From Cyrtodaria siliqua (lineage: Eukaryota; Mollusca; Bivalvia; Adapedonta; Hiatellidae): a stretch of 64,000 nucleotides of DNA. A program made the position numbers and the translations under genes. A model generated the notes under the pieces. The model saw nothing but the letters and a program-made list of their open reading frames with translations, ran no database searches and was not told the origin of the DNA. Within the stretch, counting starts at the first letter, position 1. Every line of letters begins with the position of its first letter. Below are positions 37,801 through 49,700 of this stretch, piece by piece. The stretch lies in NCBI GenBank assembly GCA_037043455.1, contig JAWPHD010001228.1, forward strand, positions 62,001 through 126,000, in the 5' to 3' direction.

Positions 37801-40800
37801 GGATCCAGCAGTACCGTCTGTTAGCATCACTTGGGTCCTGATAATATGACTGTACAGAATACCAACAACACACTAGGTTCCAGCTATACCGTTTGTTAGC
37901 ATCACTTGCGTCCTGATAATATGACTGTACAGTATATCAACATCACACTAGGATCCAGCTACACCGTTTGTTAGCATCACTTGGGTCCTGATAATATGAC
38001 TGTACAGTATACCAACATCACACCAGGATCCAGCTCTACCGTCTGTTAGCATCACTTGGGTCCTGATAATATGACTGTACAGTATACCAACATCACATTA
38101 GGATCCAGCTATACGGTCTGTTAGCATAACTTGGGTCCTGATAATATGACTGTAGAGTATACCAACATCACATTAGTATCCAGCTGTACCGTCTGACAGC
38201 ATCACTTGGGTCCTGATAATACGACTGTACAGTATACCAATATCACACTAGGATCCAGCTGTACCGTCTGTTAGCATCACTTGGGTCCTGCTAATATGAC
38301 TGTAGAGTTTACCAACATCACAAGAGGATCCAGTTCTACCGTCTGTTAGCATCACTTGGGACCAGATAAAATGACGGTACTGTATACCAACATCACACTA
38401 GGATCCAGCTATACCGTCTGTTAGCATCACTTGGGTCCTGATAATATGACTGTTCAGTATATCAACATCACACTAGGATCCAGCTATACCGTCTGTTAGC
38501 ATCACTTGGGTCCTGATAATATGACTGTACAGTATACCAACATCACACTAGGATCCAGCTGTACCGTCTGTTAGCATCACTTGGGTCCTGATAATATGAC
38601 TGTACAGTATACCAACATCACACTAGGATCCAGATATACCGTCTGTTAGCATCACTTGGGTCCTGATATTATGACTGTACAGTATACCAACATCACACTA
38701 GGATCCAGCTATACCGTCTGTTAGCATCACTTGGGTCCAGATAGTATGACTGTACAGTATACCAACATCTCACTAGGATCCAGCTATACCGTCTGTTAGC
38801 ATCATATGGGTCCTGATAATATGACTGTACTGTATATCAACATCACACTAGGATCCAGCTATACCGTCTGTTAGCATCACTTGGGTCCAGATAATATGAA
38901 TGTACAGTATACCAACATCACACTAGGATCCAGCTATACCGTCTGTTAGCATCACTTGGGTCCTGATAATATGACTGTACAGTATACCAACATCACACTA
39001 GGATCCAGCTATACCGTCTGTTAGCATCACTTGGGTCCAGATAATATGACTGTACAGTATACCAACATCGCACTAGGATCCAGCTATACCGCCTGTTAGC
39101 AACACGTGAGTTCTGATAATATGACTGTACAGTATACCAACATCACAACAGTATCCAGTTATACCGTCTGTTAGCATCACTTGGGTCCTGATAATATGAC
39201 TGTAGAGTATACCAACATCACACTAGGATCCAGCTCTACCGTCTGTTAGCATCACTTGGGTCCTCATAATATGACTGTACAGTATACCAACATCACACTA
39301 GGATCCAGCTATACCGTCTGTTAGCATCACTTGGATCCTCATAATATGACTGTACAGTATACCAACATCACACTAGGATCCAGCTATACCGTCTGTTAGC
39401 ATCACTTGGGTCCTGATAATATGACTGTACAGTATACCAACATCACACTAGGATCCAGCTATACCGTCTGTTAGCATCACTTGGGTCTAGATAATATGAC
39501 TGTACAGTACACCAACATCACACTAGAATCCAGCTATACCGTCTGTTAGCATCACTTGGGTCCAGATAATATGACTGTACAGTATACCAACATCACACTA
39601 GGATCCAGATATACCGTCTGTTAGCATCACTTGGGTCCTGATAATATGACTGTACAGTATACCAACATCACACTAGGATCCAGCTATACCGTCTGTTAGC
39701 ATCACTTGGGTCCTGATAATATGACTGTACAGTATACCAACATCACAATAGGATCCAGCTACACTGTCTGTTAGCATCACTTGGGTCCAGATAATATGAC
39801 TGTACAGTATACCAACATCACACTAGGATCCAGCTATACCGTCTGTTAGCATCACTTGGGTCCAGATAATATGACTGTACAGTATACCAACATCACACCA
39901 AGATCCAGATATACCGTTTGTTAGCATCACTTGGGTCCAGATAATATGACTGTACAGTATACCAACATCACACTAGGATCCAGTTATACCGTCTGTTAGT
40001 ATCACCTTTGTCCAGATAATATGACTGTACAGTAAACTAACATCACACTAGGATCCAGCTATACCGTCTGTTAGCATCACTTAAGTCCTGATAATATGAC
40101 TGTACAGTATACCAACATCACACTTAGATCCAGCTATACCGTATGTTAGCATCACTTGGGTCCTGATAATATGACTGTACAGTATACCAACATCACACTT
40201 AGATCCAGCTATACCGTCTGTTAGCATCACTTGGGTCCTGATAATATGACTGTACCGTATACCAACATCACACTTAGATCCAGCTATACCGTCTGTTAGC
40301 ATCACTTGGGTCCTGATAATATGACGGTACAGTATACCAACATCACACTAGGATCCAGCTGTACCGTCTGTTAGCATCACTTGGGTCCTGATAATATGAC
40401 TGTACAGTATACCAACATCACACTAGGATCCAGATGTACCGTCTGTTAGCATCACTTGGGTCCTGATATTATGACTGTACAGTATACCAACATCACACTA
40501 GGATCCAGCTATACCATCTGTTAGCATCACTTGGTTCCAGATAATATGACTGTACAGTATACCAACATCACACTAAGATCCAGCTATACCGTCTGTTAGC
40601 ATCACATGGGTCCTGATAATATGACTGTACTGTATATCAACATCACACTAGGATCCAGCTATACCGTCTGTTAGCATCACTTGGGTCCAGATAATATGAA
40701 TGTACAGTATACCAACATCACACTAGGATCCAGCTCTACCGTCTGTAAGCATCACTTGGGTCCTGATAATATGACTGTACAGTATACCAACATCACACTA

Positions 40801-41130
40801 GGATCCAGCTATACCGTCTGTTAGCATCACTTGGGTCCAGATAATATGACTGTACAGTATACCAACATCACACTAGGATCCAGCTATACCGCCTGTTAGC
40901 AACACGTGAGTTCTGATAATATGACTGTACAGTATACCAACATCACAACAGGATCCAGCTATACCGTCTGTTAGCATCAATTGGGACCAGATAATATGAC
41001 TGTACAGTATACCAACATCACACTAGGATCCAGCTATACCGCCTGTTAGCATCATTTGGGTCCTGATAATATGACTGTACAGTATACCAACATCATACTA
41101 GGATCCAGCTATACCGTCTGTTAGCATCAC
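31818..41130. repeat. 75-bp satellite, right block (about 117 units)
   Basis: Continues the same array after the retrotransposon, opening with the TAGTG duplication and about 2.5 units, interrupted at 32005-32489, then about 115 units to 41130, where the phrase TCTGGTCCTTATACTAG marks decay into unique sequence. A block with the rare GGCTCC, CAATACTTGG and GGTCTAGATAAT variants at 35926-36255 is repeated at 36601-36930, an offset of 675 bp or exactly nine units. Confidence 0.96.
32005..32489. mobile_element. 485-bp insert with perfect 61-bp-arm palindrome
   Basis: Clean interruption of one satellite unit: AGCTATAC ends at 32004 and CGTCTG resumes at 32490 in register. Arms 32009-32069 and 32091-32151 are perfect inverted copies around a 21-nt loop. 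To the right lie TGACGTCA-type palindromes (about 32240-32268) and an inverted pair GTGACCCTCT/AGAGGGTCAC (about 32385-32440). TTATTGCA near 32154 and the complement of the right end (TTATTGCACC) look like inverted termini of an inner 330-bp element. No protein is encoded; a 78-codon ORF overlaps it by chance. Foldback or MITE-like DNA is the likely class. Confidence 0.75.
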
Positions 41131-42586
41131 TCTGGTCCTTATACTAGAACATAAATATCTAGCACGGTTATATTAATTCTTAACCCAGACGACATAACCC
41201 ATACTGTTGTTGTCAGTAATAGTTAGACAGGGTTGTCTCCCGTAATGATTTTATATGGACCCTGACCTTCCTTATATATCATATTATTTTTTATCTTATC
41301 ATGCCTGTTCATAAATACTTACACGAAAATAGCCAATCCTAATTATGCTTTCCAAAATATTTCCCAAACTGGAAGTGAACAGCTTCTTTTTGATGCGGTA
41401 TTCACTAGAAGCAAGTACAATGTTTCAGAAATAAAGGAAAACATGTAATACATACCAGTCCTGTGTACTTCAACACTCCTATGCTTCATAGTAACTAACT
41501 CAATATTTTACCTCGGACTACTTCCAGAATGACACCATGGTACTCGTTCTAGCTCCATATTGATTGGCCAGGATGTGGGAAACAACTACATAACATGAGG
41601 AAATTTAACTGAAACAAAAGGGTGATCTGACACGGATCTACTATCGCCGACTTTGAAAAATTATCATAAACCTACGTTTTGAAAATAATAAAAAAGAGAG
41701 GCACTCAACCGTGCACAGTCTTGTTGTTAACGTCTCTATTAAAATTTAAAAATTCAATCATTCTGAAACAATGATGTGGGGTAGGCGTGGGGAGAATGCA
41801 CACTATTTAATCGAGTTTCGAGAATAATATTTGCGATATTCCACGTAATAAACATATTTTGTCCTATAAATTTAACATATATTGATTTTTCTCACATATA
41901 TCTACTTCACCAAAATGTGTTTAAGCAAACCAGCAGCATTAAATCAACACCCAAAATATATTCAAATGTAAATCAAGTGGAACATACGAAACTTACTGTT
42001 TAACCATTTCAATAATAAAACATTATATCATGCCCTTTCGTCCGATTATAGATTAAATATTGCCCTATTTAGGCGAAGATTAGCAGGATTAACCAGGATT
42101 TCAGCATTTAAATACCCTCACAATGATCGTTATGATATAAACGAAACAAAGATCAGAAATGTTACTAACTTTAATCGAGTTTTAAAAATGGAGTAAATAA
42201 TGGTCAGGAAAATATATATAACTGTAACAATTTGTGGTGAAAAGAGCATATACATTAAAACATGAATTCATCACAGAAGGTAATTTTTATCTTATTCATT
42301 GTTATTGCTTTAAACACGTTATTTTGAACAAATTGTGGACATGACAAATTAAACAGTTAACGCGCTTCATGGAATTTGCCATTCACTATGGGCGTTCAAA
42401 ACCGCATAAACGCCGAATATTTGGAAATCGATTCTTAAATGTATGCCGAGATATTACTTGGAAAGAGTTGTTTTGGCAACAGACGACACTCTTTAGGACG
42501 ACACGCCCGCGAGTCGTTCTGCGCCAAAAGAAAAGGCTCCTAGCAATATTTCTCCAAAAAATCCCATAACCTGTTTATTGCATTAT
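41131..42586. other. Intergenic, no gene seen
   Basis: AT-rich unique-looking sequence with no tandem repeat and only short ORFs (longest 66 codons at 42369-42569, no recognised domain). Confidence 0.5.
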
Positions 42587-43866
42587 TAGTCCCCTACCGG
42601 TCCGGACCGGAGGGGACTTTAGGTTTTTCCCCAGTCCGTCCGTCAGTCAGTCCGTCAGTCTGTTTTTTTGTCCGGACTGTAACTTTGTCATGCATCGTGG
42701 GATTTTGAAATAACCTGGCACAAAGGTTAACCATAATTAATAAGACGACGTGTCACGCGCAAGATCCAGGTCCGTAGCTCAAAGGTCAAGGTCACAGTTG
42801 GCGGTTAAAGGTCAGTCTGTTTTATTGTCCGGACTGTAACTTTGTCATGCATCGTGGATTTTGAAATAACTTGGCACAAATGTTAACGATAATGAGACGG
42901 CGTGTCGCGCGCAAGATCCAGGTCCGTAGCTCAAAGGCCAAGGTCACAGTTGGAGGTTTACATTCTGAAATACGCTTGTCCGGGCTGAAACTTTGTCATG
43001 CATTGTGGGATTTTGAAATAACTTGGCACACTTGTTCACCATAATGAGACGGCGTGTCGCGCGCAAGATCCAGTTCCGTAGTTGAAAGGTCAAGGTCACA
43101 CATGGAGGTTAAAGGTCAAAAATAGGCTTTTCCGGGCTGTAACTTTGTCATGCATCGTGGGGATTTTGAAATAACTTGGCACAACTATTCACCATAATAG
43201 ATGGCGTGTCGCACGCAAGACCCAGGTCCATAGCTCTAAGGTCAAGGTCACACTTGGAGGTAAAAGGTTAGAAATAGGCTTGTCCGGGCTGTTACTTTGT
43301 CATGTATTGTGGGATTTTGAAATAACTTGGCACAAATGTTCACCATAATGACACGGCATATCGGCGCGCAAGACCCAGGCTCATAGATCAAAGGTCAAGG
43401 TCACACTTGGAGGTTAAAGTTCAGAAATAGGCAATTTCCGGGCTGTAACTTTGTCATGCATCGTAGGATTTTGAAATAACTTGGCACAAATGTTCACCAT
43501 AATGAGACGGCGTGTGGCGCGCGAGACCCAGGTCCGTAGCTCAAAGGTCAAGGTCACCGATACCCTTCAGAACACACGAACACATATTTTGCAGTTAAAC
43601 ATGGTAAGGTATTCAACATTCCTTGCATGATCATTCACATGGCTACATTCAAAGATAACTGTTTCTTCAATAACTTCAGAATTAACAAACTGGATAATAA
43701 CAACTTTATTTCTTTGACTTTTTTGCAGTTATTGTGTTGACGAAACACAGTAACCTTTTACAGCAGTTTGACATTTGTGCAGTAATTGTGTTGACAAAAC
43801 AGTAACCTTCCGACAACTGTGCAGCTTCTGAATTGTTAATTTTGCACAAGACACGGTAGGGGACTA
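42587..43866. mobile_element. Inverted-repeat element with six internal ~153-bp repeats
   Basis: The left end TAGTCCCCTACCG is matched exactly by its reverse complement CGGTAGGGGACTA at the right end. The left end also holds the perfect palindrome CCGGTCCGGACCGG. Inside, a unit with TTTGTCATGCATCGTGGGAT, AATAACTTGGCACAAATGTT and CTCAAAGGTCAAGGTCAC recurs six times (CATGC-type marker at 42689, 42846, 42997, 43149, 43301, 43455), spacing 151-157 bp. No ORF. Bivalves are known to carry non-autonomous elements with tandem-repeat cores; membership in a named family is not claimed. Confidence 0.75.
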
Positions 43867-44225
43867 TGGCCGTCCCTCGGACTGCTTCTTGTTTCACATT
43901 TTTTCAATTTAATATATAATTTGTATAACTGTGTTATTTCGTTTGGCAATTGATGGCATTTGAATATTGCTGTCTAGTTTCATTTTGTGCGTATGATTAT
44001 TTGGCGCGAAATATGATCAAAACGTTATAACGTGATAACTGTATTGACGACGACTATTGTATTTAGCGTATGGCTAACATTGTATATCTTTAAAACACTC
44101 GAATTTTAATATTTTAATAATAATTTTACATCACTAAACGTTTTTCAGAACATTTAGACATCTAGATTATATGTCACTTCTGTAAAAAGTCACCCAGTTT
44201 TGCACATGTGTCCAGTGGGGTTAGA
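43867..44225. other. Intergenic, no gene seen
   Basis: AT-rich spacer between the inverted-repeat element and the 34-bp minisatellite. Nothing recognised. Confidence 0.4.
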
Positions 44226-44229
44226 AAGA

Positions 44230-44720
44230 CATTTTTATGTCTCAGTCTAGTGAATTAGAGTAAATTTCTTATGTCTCATACCAGTGGTAAGACTGACATT
44301 TCCATGTCTCAGTCCAGTGAATTAATGTATTAATGTGGCATTTCCATGTCTCAATCCCAGTGCTCATAATTGGCATTTCCATGTCTCAATTCGGTGCTCA
44401 TAATTGGCATTTCAATGTCTCATTCCAGTGCTCATAATTGGCATTTCCATGTCTCATCCAGTGCTCATAATTGTCATTTCCATGTCTCAATCCAGTGCTC
44501 ATAATTGGCATTTCCATGTCTCAATCCAGTGCTCATAATTGGCATTTCAATGTCTCAATCCAGTGCTCATGATTGGCATTTCGATGTCTCACTCCAGTGT
44601 TTAGATTGTCATTTCCATGTCTCAATCCAGTGTGTTAGAATGATATTCCCATGTCTCAATCCATTTTGTAAGCGTGACATTTTATATCTCAATCCTGTGG
44701 TTAGTGTGATATTCTTAATT
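44230..44720. repeat. 34-bp minisatellite
   Basis: About 13 copies of a unit with GGCATTTCCATGTCTCAATC and CAGTGCTCATAATT, period about 34, degenerate at both ends. A looser echo (GTCTCAAACCAGTGGTCAGAG) recurs at about 45825-45960, so the array was once longer or has been split by 1.1 kb of other sequence. The 79-codon ORF across it is a by-product. Confidence 0.85.
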
Positions 44721-44879
44721 AAAGCTGTACATTCCTTATTTTAAGTGGTAATAACTCATGAATCACGTGTAAAGTAGTTTCAAAAGTCAGTATATAAACA
44801 GAAATCGATGCGTAAAATTTCACATTTTTATTTAGCCTCCGTACAGGTAACATCGATAAATATACGGCTCCAGAATATA

Positions 44880-45000
44880 TGTGATAAAAAATATTTGCCC
44901 GGAACGGGATTTAAACCACAGCCTTGCACTTGTAAATTTTGAAAGATGTACGCTGAAGCACTAGACAGACCACTGCTATTTATTGTATGTTGTAGCATTT
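44880..45000 (-). repeat. Degenerate tRNA-like SINE head (possible)
   Basis: On the minus strand a B-box-like GGTTTAAATCCCG follows a weak A-box-like TGGTCTGTCTAGTG by about 55 nt. It resembles old tRNA-derived SINEs but is too decayed to classify. Confidence 0.35.
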
Positions 45001-45251
45001 TTAACACTTAATAGGCATTACGTAATAACAAGCGCGCGCACACAAACTCATCAATAACAAGTCGAGATTTGGTTGATTTGAGGCGAAGTATTGGTTTCAT
45101 ATTGATAACATACAGTATTACACCAGGCAATGTTAATTACACGTGCAACAATATGGACTATATATTTATTGATCCATCTTTAGTTGCGTTCGAATATGTT
45201 AAATTATTTTGCCTCATAATATATGGTAGTTAGTATACTAATTTCACAAGT

Positions 45252-45340
45252 AGCGTTGTAGTTCAGTGGATAGAGCACCGGACTTGAAATCAGAAGGTCG
45301 TGTGTTCGAGCCCCGAAATAAAGGCTTTTTTTCTGTAAAA
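45252..45340 (+). repeat. tRNA-derived SINE head
   Basis: A-box TAGTTCAGTGG (45259-45269) and B-box TGTTCGAGCCC (45303-45313) at tRNA spacing, with a tRNA-like GACTTGAAATCAGAAGG between. The D stem can pair but the acceptor, T and part of the anticodon stem cannot, so this is a pol III-type SINE or tRNA pseudogene, not a working tRNA. A T-run follows at 45327. Confidence 0.6.
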
Positions 45341-45344
45341 ATTA

Positions 45345-46129
45345 CTGATACCTATGTATATTTACGATGTGCACTAGTCGATGTATATACAGTAAATGAT
45401 TTCCTGCGTGTGTGTGTGTGTGTAGTTCTAAGGTTTATAGACCGTTCGCCAACTAACACGACAAGGTATCCCTGCCGCGATGGGCACAATAGAGTCTGGT
45501 CTTTACTAGATGAGTGTGTAGGTTAATCAGGTGCTGCTGTGTAGTGTAGTGTAGTGTAGTCGTTTCTCTTGTAGATGTGTAGATGCTGTGTTGCTTTCGC
45601 TCTGTATAGTTGTCGCTGTGGCGGTGAAGTGGTGGTCTGGTGGTCGAGGTGGCCTGCAGCCGCTAATGTGGTTGTTCTACATCCGCTAGGGTGGTTGTCC
45701 TACTGCCGCTACTGGTCGGGGGTCCTTAAATACCCGATTTCGACATGAGCTGGTGAACATAAAGTTACAAATAAAGACACGCCTACGAAGAAGAAATCGA
45801 TTGATATAGGGACTCTGTAGCTTTAAGTCTCAAACCAGTGGTCAGAGTGACAAGTTGTGTCGAAATCTAGTGGTTAAAGAGACACATGTTTCAAATCAGT
45901 AGGTGTGACGTTGTCAGCTCTCAATACCGTGGGTTAGAGTGTCATTCTGTCATACGACGACAAACGCTAACAATATAGGTAACTATTTTAATAATAATTA
46001 AACGTTTCTGGAATCAACGCTGCAGTTCCGTTGTTCTGTGTCGTACGGAGTACTATGATGGGGCGCCGTTGTTAAAAACTATTTATCCCCACAACAAGCT
46101 TCTTGTTATTTTCTCTCAACTATTTCGAT
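45345..46129. other. Intergenic, no gene seen
   Basis: Includes a short GT run (45411-45423), a GTAGT repeat (45539-45560) and the echo of the 34-bp minisatellite. No coding exon recognised, although the missing first exon of the HSPA12-like gene may lie here or upstream. Confidence 0.4.
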
Positions 46130-46590
46130 ATAAGTTAACGTTTACGATTTAAATAAAACGACGTTCGATGGGCTAAATATGCGATTTAATTATATCTGCA
46201 ACACATCGCTAAATATGAACAATCTTTATTAAATTGCTGCTCATTTTAACTAAATGGTTTCGATTTAAATACAGTTAACTATAAACACTATTTATTAAAT
46301 CGTGACAAGATTAACCTCAAAGGTTGTAATTTAAATAAGTGTTAATCGACATTCGATATGCTAAATGTGCAACCATTTCATTAAACATTCGCATACAGCG
46401 ACTTAAAATTTATTTTGACTGTGCTCATAGAACACGGGGCATAACTCGGGTAACCATTAAGTTAAATCGTGCGTCGATTAAATATAACATATTGTTCCTA
46501 TTTAGCGATGTGCTAACAAATTAAGTGGTTGCACATTTAGTATGTCGAACGTCAATTTAAATTCATTTAAATCGTGTCGATTTATTTAAG
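46130..46590. repeat. Imperfect foldback with ACGTTCGAT...GCTAAAT arms
   Basis: CGACATTCGATATGCTAAAT plus GTGCAACCA at 46347-46376 reads again in reverse complement as TGGTTGCACATTTAGTATGT at 46526-46545 followed by CGAACGTC. A third, direct copy of the motif lies at 46163 (ACGTTCGATGGGCTAAAT). No protein encoded. Likely an old foldback or MITE. Confidence 0.6.
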
Positions 46591-46772
46591 TATTGTGCAG
46601 TCCATACCAAATTGTGAAAACAAACACAATTAGTTGTTTTAGCCTACCAACGGCGTCACATAACGGTGTCCGAAGGAACATGCGACGTGATCATACGACA
46701 GCTATTATATAATATGGTGCGCGGTATAATTCATAATTCGTACCTTAGTGTATTTCAATCATCTTTATTCAG

Positions 46773-49700
46773 TTAAAGCTAGATAGGCAGAAGACATCTT
46801 TCACTCTTGGAGAGCGCAACAAGACCTTTCTCAACAAAGAAGAACGCAACAGACCTTCTCTGGACAAACAGAACACAAGCATCGGATTTGGGCCTCGCAA
46901 GAAAACCCTGTTCGGCCATGATGAAAACGATTTCAAGGTCGTCGCCGCCATTGAGATTGGGACGTCGTATTCCGGATATGCGTACTGCGAGCGTCGCGAC
47001 GGGAAGTCGGTCGCTCAACATATTGGTAAGCAATATACAGATGTTCTGTCAAAATCTGAATTTCGTAATGAGAACGTCTCAAATAAAAACTCCCTTTGAC
47101 AATATAATGACTATCAAAACTAGTATCTGAAGACTATTTGACTAATTTATGATAGATACAGCTACTTTAATTAGAAACAGCTACCTCGCAGGATGGTATG
47201 TAAGTAACGGTGACACAACCGTTCGGTCAAATGGAAATGGGTAAGAATGGGTGAAGCAGATTTCAGGAAGTTCAAATTGGTCAAATGCACAGTCAAACTA
47301 TTGGTAATTGTGTAAATGGACACCTGTGTATCCACATACCAGTCAGTTTGCCTGACCTCGGAAGTTTAGTTTAAAAATATCTGCGATAGCATTATGAGAT
47401 TGTGATCGCTAAAAAACGGTGACGTTAATTATATGTGTTCCGAAAAAAACACATGTGTTGCACGGTGCCACATCTCAAAAACATATCAGATATTGGTATC
47501 TTTGCCCGTGTAACAACGCTAAAGGTAACAAGTACGCTAAAGGTAACAACCGCCGCTAAAGGTAACAATTTCAACGCTAAAGGTAACAGCGTCAACTAAA
47601 GGTAACTATTACCTCTACTGCTAAAGGCAACAGCGCTTACGCCACAGGTGCCACAGTAACTAAAAATACCCCGTTTACTCAATTTTTATTGTTCAGCTGT
47701 AGATGTTGAAAAAGTTGTTATCTGTACCTTTAGTGGAGGTTGTTGACTATAGTGTTGAAAGTGTTACATTTAGCGGCGTTTGTTACCTTTAGCGGAATTG
47801 TTACCTTTAGCGTTGTTACAGCCCGTAAAGAGACGTTTACGTGTAAGCTCAAATTTCATATGTTTATTCTTGCAATATTTGTATAATTTCAGTGATGAAC
47901 CCTGCCTGGCTGAATGCCGACAAGACGCTCGCCACAATACGCATGCCCACGTGTCTTCTGCTAAACGACAAGAAAGAATTTGAAGCGTTCGGATACGCGG
48001 CAGAGAAACTCTATCTAGAGCTGGTGAAGGAGAACAGACAAAATAAAGCGTTCTACTTCCGGAGATATAAAACCAAATTGTTCGAACAAAAGGTAATTTA
48101 TATTAATAGAAAATACCTTATTAAAACGTTATTCTTATCATTGATCACCATTGTATGTTTTAAATCAACGTTAACAAAATATGTATCCAAATATTCATTC
48201 ATTCATAGTTTATGCAATAGTGTATGATGAAATATAAGAAAAAATAAATGAGTTCCTATTTCATATGATTTTATTGAAATAATATATTTGCTTCAAAATA
48301 TTAGCGAGCCTAACATAATAACTAGGAAGGTGTTCCACGGAGCACTTTTTTCGCCTGCCCTGTGTTTATTGCAGCAAGGAGAATCTAACTATAAAGTTTA
48401 TACTGGGTGTATGTGGGGGGAGGGGTTGCAATCTTGAATTATCGACAGCTTGTTTTTAATTCTACATTGATAATTGATACTGTATAATAGGTCAATAACT
48501 CTGCCGAAATAAAATTCAGAGTTATTGGACATGTCAATGGCATTGGAATAATTGATAAGGAAGAACTGTATAAGGTTTCATGACCATAGGTCAATATTTT
48601 GTCAAGTTATAAGTTTTGTTAGATTCAGGTTTAACTTATAAGGAAAGGGACAAAACAATGCTGAAATGAAAGTCACAGTTATTGGACATATGTAACGACA
48701 TTCCTTGGGGTAAGATACAGATGTGTGTGAAGTTTCACGAACATAGATCGAACGATTTTTAAGTTATAGCCAGTTATGAGCTCTGTTAGGTTTCAGGTTA
48801 AAGTTTTATGAAAATATGCATAACTTTGCCGAAATGGAAGTCAGAGGTATTGGACATGTCAATGATATTTCAATAATTGATAAGGAAAAAATATATACAG
48901 TTTCATGACCATAGGTCAGTATGTTGCCAAGTTATAAGTTCGGTTAGATTCCGGTTTAACTTATAAGAAAAGGGGCATAACAATGCCGAAATGAAAGTCA
49001 CAGTTATTGGACATATGTAACGACATTCCTTTGGGTAAGATACAGATGTGTGTGACATTTTCACGAACATAGATCGAACGATTTTTAAGTTATGGCCAGT
49101 TATGAACTCTGTTAGGTTTCAGGTTAAAGTTTTATGAAAATATGCATAACTTTGCCGATGTGAAAGTCGGAGGTATTGGACATGTGTTACGATATTCATT
49201 GACTCTTACCACGGACGACTTAATTAATATGATCCAATATGCAAACGTTAATAGGTTAAATGGTATTAAACTGTTTGTATTGTCTAAGTTATTAGTGAAT
49301 ACTAATGAAACGCAATTACTGTTTTTGATGATTGTATGGTTGTACACTGATGTTGATGGTTGTATGGTTGTACACTGATGTTGATGGTTGTATGGTTGTA
49401 TCCTTAAGGATCTGCGAGCCAACTCACTCATAACGGAAGAGAATGGAAAACAGTTTTCGGCTCTGAAGGTTTTCTCCATGACCATCCGTTACCTGAAATC
49501 TCAAGTGCTGAATGACGTCTGCCTGCGCGGGATGGACGTCGAAGCAGACAACATACGTTGGGTACTTACGGTTCCCGCCATCTGGTCAGAAATGGCAAAA
49601 CAGTTCATGCGAAGAGCTGCAGAGGCGGTAAGAAAGAGGAATCAATATGTCGAGAACAAATACCGTATATACCGTATATAAAAATACCGTCTATACCGCA

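Noticed and set aside
13491..41130. CRISPR-like repeat array
   Set aside because: Whole units are repeated with no unique spacers, and the sequence is eukaryotic; it is a satellite.
45252..45325. Functional tRNA gene
   Set aside because: A and B boxes are present but the acceptor stem and T stem do not pair and the anticodon stem is broken; a SINE head or pseudogene fits better.
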